A stretch of DNA of 64,000 bases, taken from contig QVOM02000116.1 in the NCBI GenBank assembly GCA_003586115.2, positions 38,384,128-38,448,127 on the forward strand, written 5' to 3'. Numbering within the stretch: the stretch's first letter is position 1; each line of letters starts with the position of its first letter. Of this stretch, positions 50,427-60,115 are shown in pieces. The position numbers and the translations under genes are program-made. The DNA comes from Salvator merianae. Taxonomy: Eukaryota; Chordata; Lepidosauria; Squamata; Teiidae. The notes below the pieces were generated by a model. It did no database searches. It was not told the DNA's origin and worked only from the letters and a program-made list of their open reading frames with translations.

Positions 50427-50586
50427 CTTTTACGCCATCAAAAAGCTCCCCCGTTGCTGTTTTCTGGACAATGAGGTTTGTACTACCTGCATACCTATCA
50501 TAGTCCGGGACATTTGAAGTAGTCTTCTTGTGGATCACTTTAGTGAGGTCTAACAGGAATGGGATTGGACACCAGTATAGATAAAA

Positions 50587-51374
50587 GGCCTATTCACACC
50601 TTCCATCTTAGAATGGGATAATTCCCATTCTAAGGTGGAATAGACCCCAATGTGCAGATACTGTCCACACTATACGTCCTCAAAACTTACCTGAAGCCGT
50701 CTACTGTGAACACTGGTAGACAGGCCTGATCCTTGCCACAGGAGTGGCTGGCAAGCGACCAGTCACAGCCATGGCAACCAGGAGGCCTGCACAGTGGGCA
50801 GGCGCAATAGGCCAATCATGACAGCGCTATCGGATCTACACGATCGGGCCTTGCGATGCCCTAATCGGGCCCATGGGGCCCAACTGTGGTAACCCAGTTA
50901 ACCCAATTGGGCTGCCGCAATCGGCCCATCACTCCTGTGCACTGTGCAGACCTCCAGGTCACCATGGCAGCAGCTGGACACTTGCCAGATGTTGTTGCAG
51001 CAACAATTGAGCCTGCGCCCAATTGGGCACCAGAATGCCAGGCTGGGTACTGTGTGGCCCTATCCGGTGTTGCAGGCCTGATTGAGGCATTGTGTGGGCC
51101 CACATCATGCATGTGTGATCGCATAATCACTCATGTGTGACAGGCACATCGTGCACAAGATGGCCACTGCGGTGCAGGTATGTGCGAATGGAATCTTACC
51201 TGAAGCTCACTATGAGCTTCACATGAGGTTCCAGACTGCTAATCACAGCCCCAGTGGTAGTAGTGATTGGGAGCAGATGAAGCCCTCTCCCGGATGCTTA
51301 GGCCTCCACCAGTGCAGAAGCACTTGGCTAGCAAGCACGCTTGGTGCTTGCTAGGACAAAGTGCAAACAGGCCC
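50587..51374. mobile_element. Family K element with subterminal hairpin, copy 1
   Basis: The ends GGCCTATTCACACC and GTGCAAACAGGCCC are inverted. Next to the left end is a perfect 12-bp hairpin, CTTAGAATGGGA (50607-50618), loop TAAT, complement at 50623-50634. The interior shares CACCATGGCAGCAGCTGGAC with 55.6 kb. Confidence 0.65.
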
Positions 51375-51864
51375 ATTGTGCTGAGTGGGGTTGGGGCCTG
51401 TGGTGATCCACATTCTGTGGGCCAGAATAATGGCCCATGTGGAAAGGTTCTGGGACTGGAGATAGCAAGTCATCTTCATTCTATAGTTTACTTAGAAAAT
51501 GAAATATTCTTCCTATTCTCTTTTTAAAAGAAACCTTGAGCAGCCAAAATTCTTAAATTGTAAAATAAAGCACAAAATAAAAAAAATTACCTGATGTTCT
51601 TGAAGTTGAAAGCAATATTAACCAGTGTGGTTTCTCTTTGAAGAAGTTTATCTGATAAATAATATTATAGTGACACATCAAGAGCATTAACTTTATAAAG
51701 TAATAGACTTTTAAACAACCCCTAAACTTGTTGTGGGAAAAATAGGCAGCAGCAACTAGTATGAAAGAAGCTGGTGGTAGCATCCTGCTTGCCAATGTAA
51801 ATCTCCTGTTCCCCCCTTCTAAAGCTGACTTGCTGAAAGAGGCAATACTGGTCTGTTGTTTTTT

Positions 51865-52242
51865 TCTGAGGAAGGAGGGGCTTACTGTTGTTGGTGATCT
51901 AGAGGAGCTAACAAAGGGGATTAGCTCAGGTGATTAGACCACATTTTTCAGCTGGGAGAAACAGGATGAAAAAGCTAATTCACTTGAGTGTGCTCTCAAG
52001 TGGAGGAAGGTTGCTCTCCTGAGACCAAGCAAAGTACCAGGAATTTGGAAGAGAAATTTGGAGGAAGAACTATTGGGCTCTGGTAAGTTTGCGGCGTGGA
52101 TACTCTGGGCTTTGCAGAGGGTGTTGGACACTGGGTGTGGCTGTTGGGCATTTTTTTTCTAAGTTAGCCTGAGCACATGGTCTGAGGGAGGAGGGGCTTA
52201 CTTTTGTTGGTGACCTAGAGGAGCTAACAAAGGGGATTAGCT
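51865..52242. repeat. 62-bp direct repeat pair separated by about 250 bp
   Basis: 51865-51926 and 52181-52242 both read TCTGAGG(A/G)AGGAGGGGCTTA, then TTGTTGGTGA(T/C)CTAGAGGAG and CTAACAAAGGGGATTAGCT, over 90% identical. The sequence between and beyond is not repeated. Confidence 0.85.
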
Positions 52243-52249
52243 AATTGGG

Positions 52250-52550
52250 TCTACCAGCAGGACCAATGACCCTGGTCCAGCACACGAGAGTGTGCAGAAG
52301 GCATGCCTCCCATGTTTGGTACTACTGGCACTGCTGAAAACACACACACACTGAGGCCCAGAGGCGAGTTACTTTTGTTCCTAGCCGTTAGAGGCATGGA
52401 GGTACAGCTGCAAGCTTCATGGCTGTGGTTCACCTGCCATTAGTGTAGACAACACTGATTCCTCCTACGCCTCCCCATGATCTGGATCAGTGGGCCAGGC
52501 TATTCCAGACCCACTGTTCCAGATAAAGAACAGGCAAGTACAGAAAGGAC
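52250..52550. repeat. Family A element
   Basis: It contains AGTGTGCAGAAGGCATGCC, GATCTGGATCAGTGGGCC and the right end GCAAGTACAGAAAGGACCTT, inverted relative to the TTTCTGCACTTACC left ends of other copies. Confidence 0.5.
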
Positions 52551-52794
52551 CTTGGCTTCCAGACCTTTTTACAACCTAGGGAGACCTCTTGTACACCCAT
52601 TCTAGCCTCTCCATATCCTTTCCAAAATGTAATGTTTAGAACTGAACACACTAGTCCAAGAATGGCTTCACCGCTGATCACTGCGGCGAGGAGCATGAAA
52701 GTTGAGGTCCATCAGTGCAGGATATGGTTGGGGATTTAGGCTGCTTAAACAATGGAGAATTTTGAGAGTGATCCATTAACTCAGGCAGGATCTG

Positions 52795-53290
52795 CTCAGA
52801 GTAACTGTTGCTGTGGGCATGACCTGATAGGACAAAGGTTGCATATACATGCACCCTTGTTGCATCACAGGTGGGCTTCTAGGGTTGCAGCACACACATG
52901 TTCTTATGCCTCAAAGCCCTTCCTACATCATAAGCACTCAGTAGAGTACTATAATGGCAGAGCAAAAGGAAGAGCTTTCACAGTTCTTTCTGTCACACTC
53001 TCTCCCCACCATGTGGACTTATCAGCTTAGCACTGGTCAGTCACATGAACACAGGAAAAAGGCCAATGTCCAAGGTTATTTCCTGTATTCATGTAAAAAC
53101 TCCTCAAGTTGAAACATTGAAAGTGAGGAACAGATGTCCCCTGGCTTCTGTGTTTGCTCTTGTGCTATGGCATGCAGACAGCAAGTTAGCAGTGCAGTGC
53201 TTGATAGCCAGCCTATTGAAGATTGCCGAAACAGTGATCTTTGATTGCTGTGCTCTGACTGCCATCTTGCAGAAGTCACCTGACCTTCTT
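52795..53290. repeat. Family F interspersed repeat, copy 2
   Basis: It is collinear with 18.6-19.06 kb around CATAAGCACTCA, TATAATGGCAGAGC and GAGCTTTCACAG. It directly precedes a family A copy. Confidence 0.5.
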
Positions 53291-53295
53291 CTGAC

Positions 53296-53824
53296 CTAGG
53301 ACTTTTCTGCATTTACCCTTAGGCTGATCCAGGAAGGAGTCCAGAGTCCTTCCTTCCACATGGTAGACCAATTTAAGGGATGTGCCCCCCCCCCCCACCA
53401 GCATGCTGCATCCACATTGGACACAACATTGCCTGGTCTTGGTGGCCCAAATGACTGCCTAGACTGGGATACTGGTAGGCCAGGTTTAACAAGTTTACCA
53501 GCAGTCCAGGTGCCCATAGAATAGAACAGGAAGGCATGTGGAAGGGTGCACACCACTCTGTTCCATTTCAGCAGGACCCATTTCAGCAGTGCACCAAATT
53601 GCTCCACTGAAATGGGTTCCCCGGGGCTCTGAGGGTAGGAACTTTAGTTCATAGTAATTGGAGAACCCAGAAGCTGGTTCCAAAGATTAGAGCCAGTGCG
53701 GAGACTGAGTGCAGAAGGCTTGTTCCAGAACAGTGGGATTGTTTCTGCCACCAGAGCTGTTCCAGCCTGGCCTGGTCCAGCAGGACCTGGCTAGCTAGCC
53801 AGGTAAGTGTAGAAATGGTTCTAG
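53296..53824. mobile_element. Family A element with both inverted ends
   Basis: The left end ACTTTTCTGCATTTACCC and the right end GGTAAGTGTAGAAATGGTTC are inverted. The interior has GTGCACCAAATTGCTCC, CTGAAATGGGTTCCCCGG and GGGCTCTGAGG, shared with the 12.9- and 23.1-kb copies. Confidence 0.6.
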
Positions 53825-53844
53825 TTATGTAGCTGGGACTCATC

Positions 53845-53992
53845 TGACTTGAAATCTGCCTGAGAATGCCCAGAGACTGTGGACCACTGAGTGAGACAAG
53901 ATGCTGGACTGGATGGGCTATGGGCTTGATCCAGCAGAGCTTCTCATGTATTCTTAAAGTCTTATGTTCTCTTATGTTCTTATTTTTTTTTA
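53845..53992 (+). mobile_element. CR1 LINE 3' end
   Basis: TGCCTGAGAATGCCCAGAGA, GGACTGGATGGGCTATGG and CTTGATCCAGCAGAGCTTCT, ending in repeated CTTATGTTCT units, match the end of the 59.4-60.1-kb CR1 copy. Confidence 0.75.
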
Positions 53993-54939
53993 TATCTAAA
54001 CTTCCTGATGAGCACAAGGTTGAATATTACTGTATTAGCTGATATGGTGTGTGAGAATATATGTATGTGTGTGTATGTGTTCACCCACCATTGTGGAATA
54101 AGGCCAATCCTTAATGTCAATCTGTTTCAATATTTAATGCAGGAGGAAAGAACTCCATATTACATTTGGCTGCACTGTATATTAAATTGAGGAGGAGGGT
54201 AACCATTTCGTTCCAGAGAGACTTAGGAGAAATTCACTATTACTGCTAAAATGGTTGTGTGTGAGCCTGGAAAATATTGCATAAATTGTAGGGACCCAGC
54301 TGAATTCCTAAGGGGAAAACTAGCAGGTGGTAGAGTAGGTATAATGTTTAACTTAATATATACGCCACTTTGATATAGAGAAGCAACAATTTCTAAGTTA
54401 GAAGGAATGCAACATGGGAACATGTAAAGCAAATGCTATTTCAATTTATTACATAACTGTACACCCCCAGTAGAAAACTGATCTCTCTCACTTTCTTAAG
54501 GGAAAAATATTTTGGAAAAAACCTAAATGAGGTGAAAGTTCCTATTTCTTGGAACATTCTCCCTGACTGATAGTATGTCTGGTTCCAAGCCCCACTAAGT
54601 TTTGCCAGCAGTTGGCAAGTAAGGATGGAGCACATAGCTAAGTAGACATTGATGGGTCTAAAAAGAATCTCCGATGTGATCAGGGTAGAGAAACTGGATC
54701 TGTTGAGCTGAAGGAAAATATTAGGTAAAACAGTTTTCATCATTTTAAAAGCCAAAACAGAGAAAATGATTTGATCACCATCATTTTTCATGAGTTATCT
54801 TTCCAATGTGGACTGGGCAGCCAAAGTAACTTATAATTCTTTATGGAATTATTGCTACAGATATATCTCAAGATTATTTGCATCATAAAGCTAATTTACA
54901 ACTGTCATTAGCTAATTTTTGTAAGCACCTCTGTCATCT

Positions 54940-55010
54940 TATCTCAGAAGCTTAGTGTAGTCAAGGTTGGTTAGTGCTTGGATAGGAGACTGCCTAGGAA
55001 TATGAGATAG
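54940..55010 (+). pseudogene. 5S rRNA-like fragment (5S pseudogene or 5S part of a SINE)
   Basis: TATCTCAGAAGCTTAG, GGTTGGTTAGTGCTTGG and ATAGGAGACTGCCTAGGAAT align with the second half of vertebrate 5S rRNA (ATCTCGGAAGCTAAGC, CTGGTTAGTACTTGGATGGG, GAGACCGCCTGGGAATAC), including its C-box region. The first half is missing and several positions have changed, so it is not a functional 5S gene. Some squamate SINEs carry a 5S-derived segment, which is a likely source. Confidence 0.7.
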
Positions 55011-55424
55011 TAAACAAGACTAAACTCAGACTCCATCCTGGACAAGGATGAGTGGGGAAAATTCTGTCAGTTTGACCCTTCCTCTATACCCTGGATTGTT
55101 TCTGTGAGTGGAACACTACAGAGATGAGTTTCCTCAGCATCTTTGCCAGCAAAAGTCCAGAAATATAATCAGAAATACTGAGTAAAAGCCTGTATGGGGG
55201 CGAGGGCATGATCCATATGCTTTCCCCTTGCCAACTCCTTTACAGGGATAAACTCAGAGTACTTCCAAGTGGTTTGAGGTAAGGTCATCCCATTTGAAGA
55301 AGGGGGCGGGAGGCCACCACCTCTGGACCATATCTGTTCTCCTGCCCCACCCCCTTCCCCACTAGAGGATGGCCTTCAGCCATTGTTGGCATGGTGCAGT
55401 GGCAAACCACCTCTTAACTGTCAC

Positions 55425-55862
55425 AAAGAGCTTTTTCACACTTTGTGGATGCCCACGTGACCAGGAGTGGCATACCGCAGCTATCCTGCTCCGGGTCAGA
55501 TGCATTTGCACCTGTTTCCAGGTGTGAATGCATGGTCCCGCCATGTGCCACTCCTTTGCCGTTGCGATTTTACGGTCATGCCTGCACAGTGTGCATGCCG
55601 TGACACTGTCAGTCACCATGGCAGCAGCTGGACACTTCCCAGCCCCTGTCATGGCAAACATTGAGAGCAGAATGCCAGCATTCGCTCATATTCCTGTACG
55701 AATATGATCGTATTCGCTCATATTCCAGTATCCTACTCATATTCAAGTCAATGGCCTTGCAGTACAGATGATGTCACGCTGTGGGGTCAATTCCATGTTA
55801 GAATGGGATAAATAAATATCCCATTCTAACGTGGAAAGTGCAAAACAGTCTAAGAAAACAGT
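55425..55862. mobile_element. Family K element with subterminal hairpin, copy 2
   Basis: The right end has a perfect 14-bp hairpin: GTTAGAATGGGATA (55797-55810), 6-nt loop, complement 55817-55830, extended by TTCCA/TGGAA across one mismatch. It is followed by GTGCAAAACAGTC. The left end is CTTTTTCACACTTTG. The interior shares CACCATGGCAGCAGCTGGAC with copy 1. Confidence 0.65.
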
Positions 55863-56569
55863 TCAGATTTGTCAGAACAGGCCCCGGGATTTGAGCTTGA
55901 TTTCATGGAAAACATTACTTGGATATCCAATTTGATCTTCAGTTAGTAATGAATGACATGATAAGGTCTTATGGCAGTAGCTCTTGACTGATAATTGCAG
56001 TTGCTAAGCTCCCATTAAAACCTAATGTTTGAAATAATTAGTTGAGATTTGGTCAAACAGCATAAACATCCATTTCTTTACTATATTTAGGCAAGACCTA
56101 TATGTGCACCATAGGTGCATCCTGAGGAGACAGCTTCTGACCTTTAACAAGTGTTCCAGGCCAGGAATGTGGTGGGAATGTTCCTCAGCCTTGAATTCCC
56201 TGTCTGGGGCCATGTCCCCAGAAATTGTGCCATTTTTGCTGCCCTGTTTCTTCTTCTGCTGACTGTCTGCACAACCCCATTTCTTCTGTCACCAGCTGTC
56301 TATATGATAGTGGCAGGACCTGGGAACCGACTTGGTCCATGCATAGTAGTCTTGGGCAGCCACCATGGCGAGAACACTCCAGGATGGCTACCATGTGCCA
56401 TGGAAGACTGTGGCCTTCTATGGCATGCAAACTGGCAGTCCCAGCACACATCTGGCATGCTCTTCAGTGACGATGTGGATGTAGCCTATGGCTGAACACA
56501 ACTGGTTAATCACTTGGAAACAAATAATCATCCAGCTTCAGTCTGTCACAGAGATGGCTGCCTTCTATC

Positions 56570-56700
56570 CCTGCAGATATAGCTGAACTCTAATTTCCAT
56601 TGTCTCTTGACATTTGGCCATGCTGGGTAGGGCTGACTGATGATAGGATACAATAACATCTGGAAAGCCACACATTACCCATGCATGGTTTAAAATCTCA
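56570..56700. mobile_element. Short inverted-repeat element related to 14.64 kb
   Basis: GAACTCTAATTTCCATTG, TGGCCATGCTGGGTAGGGC and AACATCTGGAAAGCCACAC follow the same order as the inverted form of the 14.64-kb repeat. Confidence 0.5.
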
Positions 56701-57689
56701 GTGGATTGCTACAAAACTTCCTTTTTCCCTTAGCTGATATACTGTGCTTCTTGCTGCTGATTTACTGTAGGAGACAGTATGTTAGCACATCTGTATTGCA
56801 AATTAAACCTGTATCTAGGTGATAGATGAGATGGCGTCTGGACAGGAAACAGATTTCTCATACTTATATCAAAACTCCCTTAGCTTTCTGACCCTCGAGC
56901 ATGTAAGAATCCAAACACCCGCTGGAAAATGTTGGTTTTTCTGCAGAATGTATAGAAACTAAAAATATGAGTATTTTCCACACAATTCCACTTTATGTAT
57001 TTATTTTGCATCTGTGTGTGGTTGCCTCATTTCTCTTTACTCTCAGATATGCATTCTATCGCAGTATAGATCTGGAGAGTTTGAGGATTACCATCATTTA
57101 ATGATTTCCAACAGGTGTCTCATAAATGTATTATACCATTCCTTTTTATTCTCATAAAAGCTGAGATCTCCCTGGGAAATCTGCTTATATGTAAATGGCA
57201 TATCATTTATAATGGACATGTTTCGTCTTTGTTTGCAGTTCTCGTTTTCTAGAGTTACCATATGAAAAAGGGTGTAGGGCAACTCATAGGAGAAGAATTG
57301 CATAGGAGAAGTTCAACTGGTGCTTCCTGCATGACACTCTGCTACATCTGCTGAAATTCACTCTTTGTGCAAATATTAAAGGAGTAGGAACCCTGTCCTC
57401 TTTTTCATATGGTAACCCTTCTTTCTTGTTCCTTGACCATTAGAAGAAAACTGTAAACCACAAGTGTGACAGAGTTTGTTTTTATTTGACTTTTGTTGGA
57501 CTGTATTTTTTGGGGGGAGGATGTTTCTGTTCGTCATTGTTTTCAACAAAGAAATCCATTCCTAGCAGCAACTGAAAAAGGAGCAGGCTTGGAACCACCT
57601 TGTTTCTCCAGCCATTAACTCTGGGCTCATTAACACTTGGCCCAGATAGCTGTTAGCCTGAACAGGGCCTGCTGTATTCTACACTAGCA

Positions 57690-57755
57690 TGCAGACGGCA
57701 AGCCCCTATTCCGGGATATAATCTGGAATAAGGCCCCGTGCAGAAAGGGCCTTAG
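57690..57755. repeat. Family D terminal fragment with palindrome, copy 2
   Basis: GCATGCAGACGGCAAGCCCC, TATTCCGGGATATAATCTGG and AATAAGGCCCCGTGCAGAAA, then GGGCCTTAG. The last part is the same type of end as family A (TTTCTGCAC inverted). Confidence 0.55.
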
Positions 57756-58119
57756 GGTGCTCCCACACCGCAAAACAGTATCTGTTAACCATCCCTGAGA
57801 CTTTTGCTTGAGGGCTAGCTATAAATGTCAATAAATAGATAGATAGGAGGCAGTGGGGAGGCTTAAGGGGGCTGGCGGGAAGCTTCAGGGGGGTGGCAGG
57901 ATACATTTACGGTGGGGAGGCATTGGGAAGGTGGCAGGGAGTGGCTTGGCTGGATCTGTTTCTTGGTGAAACAGACTTGGTGCTGGGATTATCCAAATTT
58001 ATTCCAGGCAAGAAAGTCCTCAGAAAAACCGGTAATGCAATTTAGTGCCTGGCTTCCGAGGACTTAAGATGGCCTCCGCTCCGTCTTCGAAAAATATAAG
58101 GTGTGACCACGCCCTTAGG
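57750..58119. mobile_element. Element with CCTWAGGG-type inverted ends
   Basis: The left end CCTTAGGGTGCTCCCACACC and the right end ATAAGGTGTGACCACGCCCT-TAGG (inverted: CCTAAGGGCGTGGTCACACC) form a terminal inverted repeat with 5 mismatches in 20. It contains a G-rich stretch near 57.84-57.95 kb and no coding sequence. Confidence 0.6.
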
Positions 58120-58764
58120 ATTAGGGGGAGAAAGAATAAATTTTCCTAAATGCTGTTTCCCCCTTTATTTTCCAGAGTCCTATCCACATTGGATGATTTG
58201 GGTGCCTTCTACCATCTGCCTTTTGCTCTTTGCCATGTTTAGATTAATGAATATTCTCATAAATATACTCACATTTCACTGGGTGGTCAGAGACTGTAAA
58301 CATTGCACAGTTGACATTTATGCAAACCAGCGCTGCTAAAAATTTCCTTTGTGCCATCTTTCATAAAACCAGAACTCTGATACAGGATTGGGCTCATGTG
58401 AAGAAAGTCTTTCAGCGGTGGCATCCCAAGAATAGGCATTGTAAGGGTGGGAAGGAGGAAGCTTTCCTTTGCTTTCTATAAACCAAATTTTGAACAAAAT
58501 CAAAGCACAGAAGGGGAAGATTAAAAGAAGGCGTATAGGATATTGTATCTTCATAGCCTGAGATCTGGAGAAAGAGCAGCTGGCAGGGATTACTAGCTCT
58601 AAGCCTTTTCGATATGTCTCCCCTTGAGGTTGCAAAGGAAAGTACAGAGATTTGATCTTACCTGTGAAAGGTATGAAGAGTTTACTCTGTTGCTAAGAAT
58701 GCAAAGAATTTAAAAAGAAATAAGCTTTCATTCTTGGCTCATGCTTAGCCTTGCTCATGCTAAG

Positions 58765-59068
58765 GAGGCACGGTGGCGCAGGTGGCTAAGGCACTGATCT
58801 TTCAATAGGAGGAATCGGAGTTCAAGGCTCCTGTCTGCCGTGTAGAGGGGATGAGCGCCCTCTACTGGCCTCTAGCTCCAGCCAACCTAGCTGTTCGAAA
58901 GCAAGTAATTGCAAGTAGATAAATAGGGAGCATCACATTGTGTGATGCGGAAGATAGATAAATGTAAGCCTTCGGGCGAAAAATAACCTTGTAAGCCGCT
59001 TTGAGTCAGCTTCGGCCAAGAAAAGCGGGGTATAAAAACCAAGTTCTTCTTCTTCTTCTTTTTTATCC
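58765..59068 (+). mobile_element. tRNA-headed SINE with (CTT)n tail, plus strand
   Basis: The head GGAGGCACGGTGGCGCAGG has an A-box-like TGGCGCAGGTGG and a B-box-like GTTCAAGGC. The middle has a CATCACATTGTGTGATGC palindrome. The 3' part is CCGCTTTGAGTC, AAAGCGGGGTATAAAAACC and (CTT)n. It is full length and similar to the minus copy at 48.1 kb. Confidence 0.82.
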
Positions 59069-59194
59069 TTTTTGTCAGCAAAACCTCGCTTGTTCCAGAA
59101 GGGCTGTTTGTTCCTGAGCAGTCTGATAGGAAGCTTCCAGAGACATTTACGCCTCACCCAAAGCCTTGGCAGTACCAATTAGAGATGTGTCAAA

Positions 59195-59430
59195 TTATAA
59201 TTGGTAACATCTGACCTTCCCAAAGAGCAGGTAATTGTAAGAATCTCCCCCCGGAAAGTCCATGACTTTACAACAAAAAAGGGAAAGAGGGAAGTGCAGG
59301 TGAGTGATAGGTATGTGAGGAAAGGTTCCAAAACACCACTGCCCAGATCATCCTCTGAGTTCTATCTCTCAGTTGGCTTTGCAGCTGGGAGAGGGTAGGG
59401 TTGTGTGCGCCCTTTGATGACATCATCACA
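59195..59430. repeat. Family J repeat, copy 2
   Basis: It shares GAAGTGCAGGTGAGTGATAG, GTGAGGAAA and AGTTGGCTTTGCAGCTGG with 43.9-44.1 kb, then CTTTGATGACATCATCACAC, which also occurs in the family E copy at 61.37 kb. Confidence 0.45.
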
Positions 59431-59439
59431 CAATTCACA

Positions 59440-60115
59440 GAAATCTATGGTGAGACCACACTTGGAATATTGTGTACAATTCTGGTCACCTCAAAAAAGA
59501 TATTGTGGAACTGGAGAAGGTGCAGAAAAGGGCAACTAGAATGATCAAGGGGCTGGAACACCTTCCTTATGAAATCAGGCTGCAACGTCTTGGTCTTTTC
59601 AGCCTTGAAAAACGGCATTTAAGAGGAGACCCTATTGAAGTATATAAAATCATGCATGGTATGGATAAGATTGGATAGAGAGAAATTATTTTCTCTATCA
59701 CACAACAGTAGGACTGGGGGCACTCTATGAAGCTGATAGGTAAGAGACTTAAGACTGACAAGGGGAAGTATTTTTTCACCCAGAGGGTCATCGGTCTGTG
59801 GAATTTATTACTGGAAGATGTGGTGCCAGCAAGATAGCAAGAGGTGGATAGCTTTAAGAAAGGATTGGACGGATTCATGGAGGTCAGGTATATCAATAGC
59901 TACTAGCACGGATACCTAGGTACTGCCTCCAGGTTGGAAAGACAGGCAGGATGCCTGTAAAACCATTTGCAGGGAGTCAAGAGCAGGTGAAGGTTTTGCC
60001 TTTATCTTTTGCTTGAGAATGCCCAGAAGCAATTGGTGGGCCACTGTGTGAAACAGAATGCTGGACCAGATAGGTTATAGCCTGATCCAACAAGGCTCCT
60101 CTTATGTTCTTATGA
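59440..60115 (+). mobile_element. CR1 LINE, C-terminal ORF2 fragment and 3' UTR
   Basis: Across frames it reads [39 protein letters not shown] and [15 protein letters not shown], the hallmark C-terminus of CR1 reverse-transcriptase proteins. The 3' UTR ends in CTTATGTTCTTATG repeats. It is 5'-truncated with frame breaks and inactive. This is the longest CR1 copy in the window and the reference for the shorter 3' ends. Confidence 0.9.

Noticed and set aside
50091..50517. ORFs of 100-127 codons rich in Pro/Ala/Arg
   Set aside because: They arise from the GC-rich hAT element at 50195-50426; composition reflects base content and there is no homology.
59472..59678. 68-codon ORF with a conserved-looking protein
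   Set aside because: It is part of a 5'-truncated CR1 LINE.
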